Below are positions 15,485 to 24,171 of a DNA stretch of 64,000 nucleotides, in pieces. The stretch is from DASUPK01 sp963747425. GTDB taxonomy: Bacteria > Actinomycetota > Thermoleophilia > Solirubrobacterales > 70-9. Made by a program: the position numbers and the translations under genes. Numbering within the stretch: position 1 is the stretch's first letter; the number at the start of each line of letters is the position of its first letter. Where the stretch lies: contig CAVVFJ010000008.1 of NCBI GenBank assembly GCA_963747425.1, positions 734,580 to 798,579 of the forward strand, given 5' to 3'. The notes under the pieces were generated by a model, which did no database searches, was not told where the DNA came from, and worked only from the letters and a program-made list of their open reading frames with translations.

Positions 15485-17019
15485 ACGCGGCTCGGCAGCC
15501 CGGGCGTCTGGGCGGTGCCCCGGCGCTCGAAGTAGCGCCATTCCGCCTCGCCGAGCACGGTGGAGGGCGGGTCCGCGTAGACCCACTCCCGCATGATCCG
15601 GTGCCAGTTGGCCCTGGAGCGCAGCTGCGCCAGGACCGCCAGCAGGCCGGTCTCCATCCGCCTCCCCATCAACTCGTCGGCGGGGAGGCTCTCCTTGCGC
15701 ACCAGGTCGAAGAAGTCCGACCGCGGATCGGAGGTCACCTCGATCATCTTCATCACGCGCTTGGGCGTGATCTGGGTCTCCTTGTCCTCCATGTACCAGC
15801 CGCCGACCATCTTCACGTGCTCCATCAGCCGCTCGGCGTCGACGCGGCTCGTGTCGGCGACGAAGCCGAGGTCGTGGAGAGCCTCGCGCAGCTCCTCCGG
15901 GTCGTCTCGGCCGGCGGCGTCCATCGCTCGCTGCTCGAGCTGGATCTGCTGGGTCGTCAGCCGCTTGGTCATCCCGAAGTCGAGGAAGGCGACCCGGCCG
16001 TCCTCCATCAGCAGGTAGTTGCCCGGATGGGTGTCCGCGTTGAAGTGCTGCAGGTGGTAGATCGATCCGAAGCAGAAGCGGAAGACGATCTCCCCGAAGA
16101 TGTCGCGCTCGTCCTGCTCGAGCTCCTTGACCTCGTCGAAGCGGCGGCCCTCGACGTAGTCGCTGACCAGCACCCGCCGTCGGGAGAGCCGCGAGTGCAC
16201 CTTCGGAACGAAGATGAAGGGGTGGTCCTCATAGGCGCGGGCGAAGGTCCGCTGGTTCTGCGCCTCGAACTCGTAGTCGAGCTCCTCGAGTACGCGCTCG
16301 CGCAGCTCGGACGCCACGGCCTTGGCGTCGAGGCCCGGGGCGAGCGCTCTGGCGAGCCGCAGGAGGATGCCCATGTTGGCGACGTCCGACTCGAGGGCGT
16401 CCGCGACGCCGGGGTACTGGATCTTGACGGCGACCTTCGACCCGTCGCGCAGGGTCGCCCTGTGGACCTGCCCGATGGAGGCAGCCGCGAAGGCCTCCTC
16501 CTCGATCGAGGCGAAGACGCTCTCCGGCCGCTCGTCGTATTCCTCCTCCAGCACGGTGCGCACCTTCTCCCAGGGCATCGCGGGGGCGTGAGTGCGCAGC
16601 TTGGAGAGCCGCTCCTGGTAGATCTCGCGGTACTCGGGCGGGAGGAAGTCGACGTCGACGAATGAGGCCATCTGGCCGATCTTCATCGCCGCGCCCTTCA
16701 TGTCGCCCAGGGTGGACGCCATCTTCAGCGCCGTCTCGATGTGGCGCGTCTCGAGGCGCTCATGGGCCTTCTCGTCAGAGCGGACGACGTTGGCGGCGGC
16801 GGTCCCCGCGTAGCGGGTCGCCTGGCCGCCGATCGCGGTCCCGAGCTTCGCCGAGCGTCTGATCCGGGTCTGCGGGATCTTGCCCTCCTGCCGCTCGGGC
16901 TCTGGAGGCTCGGAGCGCGCTGGATCGCGCAGGTTGGATCGCAGGATCTCTATGCCCTGGGGCTCGCTCTCGTCGCGATCTGGCTCATCTTCCCGCTCGA
17001 TGTCTCGGTCGCTGCTCAT
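15481..17019 (-). CDS. ABC1/UbiB-family atypical protein kinase
   Basis: 512 residues. ABC1/ADCK signatures: MKGAAMKIGQMAS (KxGQ inhibitory motif), AAASIGQVHRA (Ala-rich loop replacing the glycine-rich loop), VAVKIQYPG (catalytic Lys), and VAFLDFGMTKRL (DFG). The first 55 residues are highly charged and disordered-looking. Family members support isoprenoid quinone synthesis or lipid homeostasis; which applies here is unknown. It is divergent from rplY, with 66 bases between starts, and shares its last bases with the GDPD gene. Confidence 0.88.
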   Translation of the reverse strand: MSSDRDIEREDEPDRDESEPQGIEILRSNLRDPARSEPPEPERQEGKIPQTRIRRSAKLGTAIGGQATRYAGTAAANVVRSDEKAHERLETRHIETALKMASTLGDMKGAAMKIGQMASFVDVDFLPPEYREIYQERLSKLRTHAPAMPWEKVRTVLEEEYDERPESVFASIEEEAFAAASIGQVHRATLRDGSKVAVKIQYPGVADALESDVANMGILLRLARALAPGLDAKAVASELRERVLEELDYEFEAQNQRTFARAYEDHPFIFVPKVHSRLSRRRVLVSDYVEGRRFDEVKELEQDERDIFGEIVFRFCFGSIYHLQHFNADTHPGNYLLMEDGRVAFLDFGMTKRLTTQQIQLEQRAMDAAGRDDPEELREALHDLGFVADTSRVDAERLMEHVKMVGGWYMEDKETQITPKRVMKMIEVTSDPRSDFFDLVRKESLPADELMGRRMETGLLAVLAQLRSRANWHRIMREWVYADPPSTVLGEAEWRYFERRGTAQTPGLPSRV

Positions 17020-17085
17020 CGGCTCCCGTCATTTTCTATCCTGGCGCCCGAGCGTAGCCTGCCGGAGCAGCCGGCTGGGTGTCAC

Positions 17086-17820
17086 ATGGCACAGGACCGA
17101 ACCACACTCAAGGTATCTCCCCGCGACATCTTCGGATCGCGGGCCACCCGGCGGCTGCGCCGGGACGGCCTGGTGCCCGGGATCGTCTACGGGCAGGGTG
17201 GCGAGGCCCGGCCGTTCCAGGTGCCCGCGCGAGAGCTTCGCAACGTCCTGCAGGAAGGCCAGACGCTGCTCGACCTCGAGGTCGGTGGCTCGAAGGCCGT
17301 CCCGGTGGTGATCAAGGAGCAGCAGCATCACCCCGTCCGCGGTGACGTCACCCATCTCGATTGCCTCGAGGTCCGCCTCGACGAGGAGATCCAGGCCGAG
17401 GTCGCGATCGAGCTCGAGGGTGCCGACAACGCACCCGGTGTGCGCGAGGGCGGGGTGCTCGAGCACGTCACCCGCGAGATCACGGTCGAGGCCCTGCCAA
17501 CCGCGATCCCGGAGCAGATCACCGTGGACGTCTCCGCGATGGAGATCAACGACACGATCAACCTCACCTCCGTCGCCATCCCCAGCGACGTCAAGCTGAT
17601 GGTGGACGATCCCGAGGAGATCACGATCGCCACGCTGAGCCCGCCGCGCGTCGAGGAGGAGCCGGAGCCCGAGCTGGAGGAGGAGGCCGAGCTGGTCGGC
17701 GAGGGCGAGGAGGCTCCGGAGGGCGAGGAGGCCGCCGAAGGGGAGGGCGAGCGCGAGGGCGAGCGCGAGGGGGATGCCGCCGAGGGCGAGGGCGGCGGCG
17801 ACGAGTCCGGCGGGGAGTAG
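17086..17820 (+). CDS. rplY: 50S ribosomal protein L25/general stress protein Ctc
   Basis: 244 residues. Residues about 5-95 form the L25 5S-rRNA-binding domain (SRATRRLRRDGLVPGIVYG, HPVRGDVTHLDCLEV). About 100-185 is the Ctc-type C-terminal beta domain (VREGGVLEHVTREITVEALPTAIPE). The last 55 residues are an extremely acidic Glu/Gly tail, presumably disordered, common in high-GC actinobacterial homologues. The upstream TAGCCT (17055-17060) is too far for leaderless initiation, and no strong ribosome-binding site precedes the ATG. It is followed closely by pth, the standard rplY-pth pairing. Confidence 0.93.
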   Translation: MAQDRTTLKVSPRDIFGSRATRRLRRDGLVPGIVYGQGGEARPFQVPARELRNVLQEGQTLLDLEVGGSKAVPVVIKEQQHHPVRGDVTHLDCLEVRLDEEIQAEVAIELEGADNAPGVREGGVLEHVTREITVEALPTAIPEQITVDVSAMEINDTINLTSVAIPSDVKLMVDDPEEITIATLSPPRVEEEPEPELEEEAELVGEGEEAPEGEEAAEGEGEREGEREGDAAEGEGGGDESGGE

Positions 17821-17889
17821 CCGCTGTCACTCTTTCGCCGCCGGTCACGGCGATCCGGCGACGAAGCGCGTGAGCCGCGAGCGGACGTC

Positions 17890-18441
17890 TTGATCGTCGG
17901 CCTCGGGAATCCCGGTGACCGCTATGCGGGGACACGCCACAACCTCGGCTTCGAGGTCGCGGCCGAGCTCTCCCGCCGCTGGGAGATGCCCAAGGCCCGC
18001 AAGCGATACGGCGGCCTGATCGCCGAGGGCCGCACCGGGCCGGGCGGGCCGCGCGTCGCGATCCTCCTACCTCAGACCTTCATGAACGAGTCCGGCTCGG
18101 CGGCGGGCCCGGCGCGCGGCGAGCTCGGAGTCCCGCTCGATCGCGTGATCGCGATCCACGACGAGATCGACCTGCCGTTCGGCGAGGTGCGCGCCAAGCT
18201 CGGCGGCGGGGTGGCCGGCCACAATGGCCTGAAGAGTCTCGGCCAGGGGCTGGGCAGCAAGGACTTCTGGCGTGTGCGAGGGGGCGTGGGCCGTCCGGAC
18301 AGCACGGACCCCGAGGTCGTCTCCGGCTACGTGCTCTCCCGCTTTCGCGAGCCGAAAGAGGATGTCCAGCTGCTGATCGGCGAAGCCGCCGACGAGGCCG
18401 AGCGGCTGGTCGAGCAACTCACCGGCGCCGGGCCGGGCTGA
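17890..18441 (+). CDS. pth: Peptidyl-tRNA hydrolase
   Basis: 183 residues from TTG. It releases stalled peptides from peptidyl-tRNA. Motifs: IVGLGNPGDRYAGTRHNLGFEVA with the catalytic His20-type residue, PQTFMNESGSAA, IHDEIDLPFGEVRAKLGGGVAGHNGLKSL with the catalytic Asp, and the C-terminal YVLSRF. The TTG start gives almost no residues before the first strand. The frame stays open upstream to the rplY stop and reads LSLFRRRSRRSGDEAREPRAD, so the true start may be CTG at 17824 (inference). Stop and next start overlap as TGATG. Confidence 0.92.
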   Translation: MIVGLGNPGDRYAGTRHNLGFEVAAELSRRWEMPKARKRYGGLIAEGRTGPGGPRVAILLPQTFMNESGSAAGPARGELGVPLDRVIAIHDEIDLPFGEVRAKLGGGVAGHNGLKSLGQGLGSKDFWRVRGGVGRPDSTDPEVVSGYVLSRFREPKEDVQLLIGEAADEAERLVEQLTGAGPG

Positions 18442-19166
18442 TGCCGCTGACCAGCTACAGCGTCGACGAGAAGCAGGTGGGGCTGCTCCGCCTGGAGCGG
18501 GAGAAGTCGCGGAACGCGCTCAACACCGAGATGCTCGAGGAGATCCTCGCCCGGCTGGGGAGGGCGAGGGAGGACGCCGCGGCGAGGGTCCTGGTGATCT
18601 CCTCCAACGACCATCTCGGCCTGTCCGCCGGCGCCGACGTCCGGGAGGAGATGGACGAGGAGGGAAGGGTTCGGCGGATGGAGCTGTTCGCCCAGGTCTA
18701 TGACGTGCTGACGGCGTTCCCGAAGCCGACGGTCGCCGCCTGCCACGGCTCGGTCGTCGGCGGCGGGGCGGAGATAGCAATCGCCTGCGACCTGCGGGTT
18801 GGGGGATCCAACCTGAGGATGCGCTTCCCCGGCGCGGAGCTGGGTGTTCCCGTCGGGCCGGCCCGCCTCGTCACCCTCTGTGGCCTGGCAACCGCCAAGT
18901 ACCTGCTGCTCACCTCGCGCAACGTCAGTGCCGACGAGGCGCTCCGCATGGGCCTCGTCCACCGGGTCGCGCCGGCGGCCGGCACCGAGGACGCGGCGCT
19001 CGATCTCGCCGCCGAGGTCGCGGCGCACCCGCCCGAGTCTGTCGCCCGCCTCAAGCAGATGCTCCACCGCTGGGACGGTGTGGTAGAGCGCTCAGCCGAC
19101 GAGGGCCGCGGCCAGGTCGAGTGGGAGCGCTCCGGCCCCGGCCTGCCGTACGGGGAGCGCCCCTAG
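18441..19166 (+). CDS. Enoyl-CoA hydratase/isomerase family protein
   Basis: 241 residues, crotonase fold. The oxyanion-hole region LSAGADVREEM and GSVVGGGAEIAIACDLRVGG are present. Glu residues at both catalytic positions are kept (GGAEIA and GAELGVPVG), so hydratase activity is possible. CoA-ester substrate unknown. It begins at ATG 18441, overlapping the pth stop by one base, so it is translationally coupled. That is an unusual companion for pth and may be only positional. Confidence 0.85.
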   Translation: MPLTSYSVDEKQVGLLRLEREKSRNALNTEMLEEILARLGRAREDAAARVLVISSNDHLGLSAGADVREEMDEEGRVRRMELFAQVYDVLTAFPKPTVAACHGSVVGGGAEIAIACDLRVGGSNLRMRFPGAELGVPVGPARLVTLCGLATAKYLLLTSRNVSADEALRMGLVHRVAPAAGTEDAALDLAAEVAAHPPESVARLKQMLHRWDGVVERSADEGRGQVEWERSGPGLPYGERP

Positions 19167-19168
19167 CG

Positions 19169-20791
19169 ATGCGCCCCGAGGTGGTTGGGAGGGATCGCTG
19201 GCTGACGCTGGCGGCCATGACGCTCGCCAACAGCATGATCCTGGTCGATCAGACCTCGGTCCCGCTGGCGACCCCGGACCTGATCCAGGACCTTGGCGGG
19301 AGCATCTCCTCGGGGCCGTGGATCCTCACCGCCAACATCCTTCCCTTGGCGGCCCTGATGGTCCTCGGTGGGCGCCTCGGCGATCTGCTCGGCCTTCGCC
19401 GGGTGTTCGTGGCCGGGGCCGGCCTGTTCGTCGTCTCATCGGCGCTGGTCGGTTTCTCCCAGAACGTGCCGTGGGCAATCGCCGCCCGGGCGGCGCAGGG
19501 GACCGGGGCGGCCCTGATGATGCCAACCGCGCTGGCGATCGTCAGCTCGATCTACCCGCAAGCCGAACGAGGGCGGGCTCTGGGGATCCTGGCGGGCGCG
19601 TCGGCGTTCTTCGCGGCCCTCGGCCCGGTGCTGGGGGGCCTCCTGACCAGCGTCGACTGGCGCCTCGTCTTCCTGATCAATGTGCCGCTCGCGATCACCA
19701 CGATCCTGCTGACGCTCTCCTTCACCCCGAAGCTCGAGCCGGATCCGGACGCGCCCCGCCAGATCGACTACCCGGGGGTGATCACCTTCGGGATCGGGAT
19801 CGGCCTGATCGTCTTCGGGCTCACGGAGGGGAGCGGGAACAACTGGGGCAATCCGGAGGTGGTGGGGTCGCTGGCCGGAGCGGTGGCATTCCTGATCGCC
19901 TTCGTATTCGTCGAGAGGCGAGTGGCGAACCCCCTGCTCGAGTTCCGGCTCTTTCGCCACCTCAACTTCCTCGCAGCGAACATCAGCCAGGTCCTGGCCG
20001 GCATGGTCGAGCTGGGCATGGGGTTCCTGCTGCCCTGGTTCCTGCTGCTCGTCATCGGGATCTCACCCGAGCTCGCCGGCCTGGCGCTGATCCCGGCCAC
20101 GGTGCCGATCATCCTCGCCGGGCCCCTCGCGGGCCGCGCCTTCGATCGGGTGGGCGGCCGGATGCCCCTGGTGATCGGCTTCCTGGTGCTCGCGGCCTCC
20201 GGCGTCGCCCTCGCGCTGGGCGTCTCCGAGCAGTCGTATCCGATCCTGATCCCGGGCCTGTTGCTGCAGGGGCTGGGGCTCGGCATCGTGCTGACGGTCA
20301 ACGACCCCACCGGGCTCACAGCCGTCCCGGCGAAGGACCAGGGCCAGGCGGCGGGCATGATCAACACCGCCGAGCAGATGGGCGGCGCGCTCGGCATCGC
20401 GGTGCTGAGCGCGGTCCTGCTCGAGGACTACTGGCACCGGCTCTCGGACAAGCTGGCCCGGATCGGCATTCACATCACCCCCGCCGAGGTCGACCAGGGC
20501 AAGGAGTTCATCCTCCAGGCCGAGGAGAAGGGGCGCGACCACGTCGTCGCCACGGGCAAGATCCACTACGTGCTCGGGGACATCATCAACGAGCACGCAG
20601 CCGCGTACGAGCTCACCTTCTTCGTCGCGGCCGGGCTGTCGCTGATTGGGGCGGCGGCATGTCTCATCCTCGTCCGCCGGGGAGACCGAGTCAGCGAGGG
20701 CGGCCCGGTCTTCGCCAGGCGCTCGCGGTGGGTCTATGCCACCGCGGGCCGCAGCTCCGCGATCAGCAAGCGGCCGCCGCCGGCCGGCTGA
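19169..20791 (+). CDS. MFS drug:H+ antiporter-2 (DHA2/EmrB-type) transporter
   Basis: 540 residues with about 14 hydrophobic segments. DHA2 markers: motif D1 near the N-terminus (ILVDQTSVPLATPDLIQDLG), motif A in loop 2-3 (GGRLGDLLGLRRVFVAG), and motif C-like GPVLGGLL. An extracytoplasmic charged loop (about 430-475, AEVDQGKEFILQAEEKGRD) precedes the last helix. It probably exports small hydrophobic compounds using proton motive force; the substrate is unknown. ATG 19169 follows the crotonase stop directly. An in-frame ATG at 19121 inside the previous gene is less likely. Confidence 0.87.
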   Translation: MRPEVVGRDRWLTLAAMTLANSMILVDQTSVPLATPDLIQDLGGSISSGPWILTANILPLAALMVLGGRLGDLLGLRRVFVAGAGLFVVSSALVGFSQNVPWAIAARAAQGTGAALMMPTALAIVSSIYPQAERGRALGILAGASAFFAALGPVLGGLLTSVDWRLVFLINVPLAITTILLTLSFTPKLEPDPDAPRQIDYPGVITFGIGIGLIVFGLTEGSGNNWGNPEVVGSLAGAVAFLIAFVFVERRVANPLLEFRLFRHLNFLAANISQVLAGMVELGMGFLLPWFLLLVIGISPELAGLALIPATVPIILAGPLAGRAFDRVGGRMPLVIGFLVLAASGVALALGVSEQSYPILIPGLLLQGLGLGIVLTVNDPTGLTAVPAKDQGQAAGMINTAEQMGGALGIAVLSAVLLEDYWHRLSDKLARIGIHITPAEVDQGKEFILQAEEKGRDHVVATGKIHYVLGDIINEHAAAYELTFFVAAGLSLIGAAACLILVRRGDRVSEGGPVFARRSRWVYATAGRSSAISKRPPPAG

Positions 20792-20819
20792 GCGCCCTCG
20801 GTACCCTCGGATCAACCGA

Positions 20820-20838
20820 CCCGGATCGCCGATCCGGG
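20820..20838 (+). terminator. Hairpin CCCGGATC-GCC-GATCCGGG between MFS gene and mfd
   Basis: A perfect 8-base-pair stem with a three-base loop, 28 bases after the transporter stop and 19 before mfd. It lacks a T run, so it could be a weak terminator, an operator, or an mRNA 3'-end structure. Confidence 0.4.
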
Positions 20839-20857
20839 CGTTCGTCGTGCCCGAATC

Positions 20858-23800
20858 ATGAGTCTGAGACCACTGCTCGAGATCGCCGAAGAGAACGAGC
20901 GCCTCAGGGCGCTCCGCGAGAGCCTGCCCAGTCCGGGCGGGACGGCGCTGAACGCCTACGTCTCCGCTTCGCTTCGCCCCTACCTCCTCGCGGCGCTGAT
21001 CGACGGAGGTGAGGTTCCGGGCCCCGTGCTGGCGGTCGCGGCGGACGATCGCTCCGCTCGCGACCTGGCCGGCGACCTGAAGGCGTTCCTGGCGCCGCGC
21101 GCGGTGCGCATCTATCCGTCGCGCGGAACCACCTTCGAATCCCACCTGGATCCGCCGCCGCACCTCGCCGGGCTCAGGATCGCCGCGATGAACGCGATGG
21201 CCGACCCGTCGGCTGTGGTCGTCGCGAGCGCGATCGCTCTCGCCGAAAAGGTCCCAGACCCCAAGCTGAGGCCGGAGACTCTCGCGCTCCACAAGGGCGA
21301 GAGCGTCGACCTGGACGACGTCACGCTCCTGCTCGCCGACGCCGGCTACGACCGCACCGACCAGGTCGAGGAGCGGGGGCAGTTCGCGCTTCGCGGAGGC
21401 ATCCTCGACGTCTATCCCGCGACTGAGGAGCAGGCGATCCGCGTCGAGCTGTTCGGGGACGAGATCGAGTCGATGCGGCGCTTCTCGGTCTTCACCCAGC
21501 GCTCGCTCGGAGAGGCCGAGCGAGTCGAGCTCGCCCCGGCCGCGGAGCTGTCCGCCGAGCATCGAGGGGATGTCGATCCCGGGGACTTCCTGGCGCCGCT
21601 GGACCTGGTGCCCGCCGAGGCGCTGGTGGTGATCGCGGCCGCGGAGGAGATCCCGGGCGCCCTGCACGACTACTGGGAGGACGTCACGGCGGCGATGATC
21701 GAGGAGCATGCTCGCCGCCTCTACGTCGACGTGTCAGACCCGCTGCAGGCTCGCGCCGGGCTGTCCCTTGGCGCCGACTCGGGCCAGGAGCACTCCTTCA
21801 GGGCCCAGCGCGCGGAGTTCCCCTCCCGGACCCTGGCGGAGGCCGAGGGCGAGCTGGAGAAGCTGACCCGCTCCGGCTACCGGACAGTGGTCGCGTTCGA
21901 GGGCCGCGGGGAGGCCGAGCGCACCCGCTTCAACCTGAGCCGCATCGACGTGCCCTTCCTCGGCGAGCAGGCGCCGCACGAGCCGGGTGTCAGCTTCGCC
22001 GAGGCGCGGCTGCGGGAGGGCTTCTTGGCTCCAGAGCTTCAATTGGCGGTGATCCCGCAGCGACGGCTGCTCCATCGCCGCCGCGCGGCCGCGCCCGTCT
22101 CCGCCCGCGCCCGGCTGGCCGCTGCGATCGAGCTCCGCGTGGGGGACTACGTGGTCCACGAGGACCACGGCGTCGCCCGCTTCTCGGGCTTCGACACCAA
22201 GACGCTGGCAGGCGTCACCCGGGACTACCTCGATCTCGAGTACCGCGGCGGCGATCGCGTCTTCGCGCCCACGGACCAGCTGGCCCGGATCAGCCGCTAC
22301 ATCGGAGCCGAGGGCGACGAGCCCGCGCTCAGCCCCCTGGGGGGCAAGCGCTGGCAGAACCTCAAGTCGCGGGCGCGGCGCGCCGCCAGCGCGATGGCGG
22401 GCGAGCTGATCAACCTGTACGCGGAGCGCCAGGTCCGCACAGGCCACACCTTCTCGCCGGACGGCGAGATGCAGCTGACCTTCGAGGCGGCATTCCCGTA
22501 TCGCGAGACGGCGGACCAGATGGACGCCATCGACGCAGTCAAGGGCGACATGGAGTCCGAGCGCCCGATGGACCGCCTGATCTGCGGCGACGTCGGCTAC
22601 GGGAAGACCGAGATCGCCCTCCGCGCGGCACACAAGGCCGCCGCGGACGGCAAGCAGGTGATGATGCTCGTCCCGACCACCATCCTCGCCCAGCAGCACT
22701 TCGGCACCTTCCGCGAGCGCTTCGCGGAGACGCCGTTCAACGTCGAGATGGTCTCCCGCCTGCGCAAGCCGGCCGAGATCAAGGAGGCGCTGCAGCGCTT
22801 CGGCGAGGGCAAGGTGGACATCCTGATCGGAACGCACCGCCTGCTCTCGCGGGACGTTCGCGGCAGAGACCTCGGCCTCCTGATCGTCGACGAGGAGCAG
22901 CGCTTCGGCGTGAAGCAGAAGGAGCTTCTCCGCCAGCTCAAGCTCAAGGTCGACGTCCTCTCCCTCTCGGCCACTCCGATCCCGCGCACGCTGCAGATGT
23001 CCCTCGCCGGGCTCCGCGACATCTCGGTGATCGAGACACCGCCCGAGGGGCGGCGGCCGGTCCGTACCCACGTCGGCCCCTACGACGAGGACCTGGTGAA
23101 GCGGGCGATCATGCGCGAGAAGGAGCGTGCGGGGCAGGTCTTCTTCCTGCACAACCGGATCGACTCGCTCCACGAGACCGCCGAGCGCCTGCGCGCGCTC
23201 TGCCCCGGGGTCGGCTTCGCCGAGGCCCATGGGCAGATGGACGAGCTGGAGCTCGAGGCGACGATGCTCGCCTTCGTCCGCGGGGAGCACGATTGCCTGG
23301 TCGCGACGACGATCATCGAGTCGGGCCTCGACATCCCGAACGCGAACACCCTTCTCGTCGAACGGGCGGATCAGCTCGGCCTGGCTCAGGCGTACCAGAT
23401 CCGTGGACGGGTGGGCCGGAGCCGCGAGCGCGCCTTCGCGTACCTGCTCTATCCCTCGGCGGAGGCGCTGACGCCGGACGCCGCAGCCCGGCTCTCAACG
23501 CTCTCCGACAACACGGAGCTCGGCAGCGGCTTCCGGGTCGCCATGCGCGACCTCGAGATCCGCGGTGCGGGGAACCTGCTCGGGGATGAGCAGTCCGGGC
23601 ACGTCGCGGCGGTCGGCTTCGAGCTCTACTGCCAGATGCTGGAGGACGCCGCCGAGGAGCTCCGCGCGGGCATCACCGAGCTTCCCACGGAGCCGAGGGA
23701 GCCGGTGCGGATCGACGTCGACGTCGACGCCTACGTGCCCGCGGACTACGTCCCGTTCGAGGCGGCCAAGATCGATGTCCACCGCCGCGTCGCCGCCGCG

Positions 23801-24145
23801 AGGGAGCCGGGCGAGCTGCGTGCCCTTCGCGAGGAGCTCGAGGACCGGTTCGGGCCGGTTCCCGACTCGGTCGGGAACCTGCTCGACCTCCAGCGCGCGC
23901 GAATCGCGCTCGGGGACGCCGGGGCGCGGGTCGTGGAGTTCCGAGCCGGCCGCCTGCGGGTCTCGCCGATCGAGCTGGATTCGGATCGCGTCGCCGCCCT
24001 CAACGAGCGGGTCCCCGAGGCGATCTACGCGTGGCGCGAGCGCACGATCGCCGTTCCCGTGCCTGAGGAGCCGGGCGCCCGCCTCGGCGCGCTCCTGGCG
24101 CTGGTCGACGGCCTGGGCGCCACCGCGGTCTTAGCGCCCACTTAG
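20858..24145 (+). CDS. mfd: Transcription-repair coupling factor
   Basis: 1095 residues. Mfd removes RNA polymerase stalled at DNA lesions and recruits UvrA. Order of domains: UvrB-homology region (about 1-340; RGGILDVYPATEEQAIRVELFGDEIES); RNA-polymerase-interacting domain (about 420-490; VGDYVVHEDHGVARF); RecG-like translocase with Walker A GDVGYGKTEIA (about 575-585), DEEQRFG (about 677), SATPIPRTLQ and GRVGRS; C-terminal TRCF domain (about 970-1085). Somewhat shorter than E. coli Mfd (1148) but complete. Start ATG 20858. Confidence 0.95.
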   Translation: MSLRPLLEIAEENERLRALRESLPSPGGTALNAYVSASLRPYLLAALIDGGEVPGPVLAVAADDRSARDLAGDLKAFLAPRAVRIYPSRGTTFESHLDPPPHLAGLRIAAMNAMADPSAVVVASAIALAEKVPDPKLRPETLALHKGESVDLDDVTLLLADAGYDRTDQVEERGQFALRGGILDVYPATEEQAIRVELFGDEIESMRRFSVFTQRSLGEAERVELAPAAELSAEHRGDVDPGDFLAPLDLVPAEALVVIAAAEEIPGALHDYWEDVTAAMIEEHARRLYVDVSDPLQARAGLSLGADSGQEHSFRAQRAEFPSRTLAEAEGELEKLTRSGYRTVVAFEGRGEAERTRFNLSRIDVPFLGEQAPHEPGVSFAEARLREGFLAPELQLAVIPQRRLLHRRRAAAPVSARARLAAAIELRVGDYVVHEDHGVARFSGFDTKTLAGVTRDYLDLEYRGGDRVFAPTDQLARISRYIGAEGDEPALSPLGGKRWQNLKSRARRAASAMAGELINLYAERQVRTGHTFSPDGEMQLTFEAAFPYRETADQMDAIDAVKGDMESERPMDRLICGDVGYGKTEIALRAAHKAAADGKQVMMLVPTTILAQQHFGTFRERFAETPFNVEMVSRLRKPAEIKEALQRFGEGKVDILIGTHRLLSRDVRGRDLGLLIVDEEQRFGVKQKELLRQLKLKVDVLSLSATPIPRTLQMSLAGLRDISVIETPPEGRRPVRTHVGPYDEDLVKRAIMREKERAGQVFFLHNRIDSLHETAERLRALCPGVGFAEAHGQMDELELEATMLAFVRGEHDCLVATTIIESGLDIPNANTLLVERADQLGLAQAYQIRGRVGRSRERAFAYLLYPSAEALTPDAAARLSTLSDNTELGSGFRVAMRDLEIRGAGNLLGDEQSGHVAAVGFELYCQMLEDAAEELRAGITELPTEPREPVRIDVDVDAYVPADYVPFEAAKIDVHRRVAAAREPGELRALREELEDRFGPVPDSVGNLLDLQRARIALGDAGARVVEFRAGRLRVSPIELDSDRVAALNERVPEAIYAWRERTIAVPVPEEPGARLGALLALVDGLGATAVLAPT

Positions 24146-24171
24146 GTGATGCCGGTTATGCTGCCGCCCCT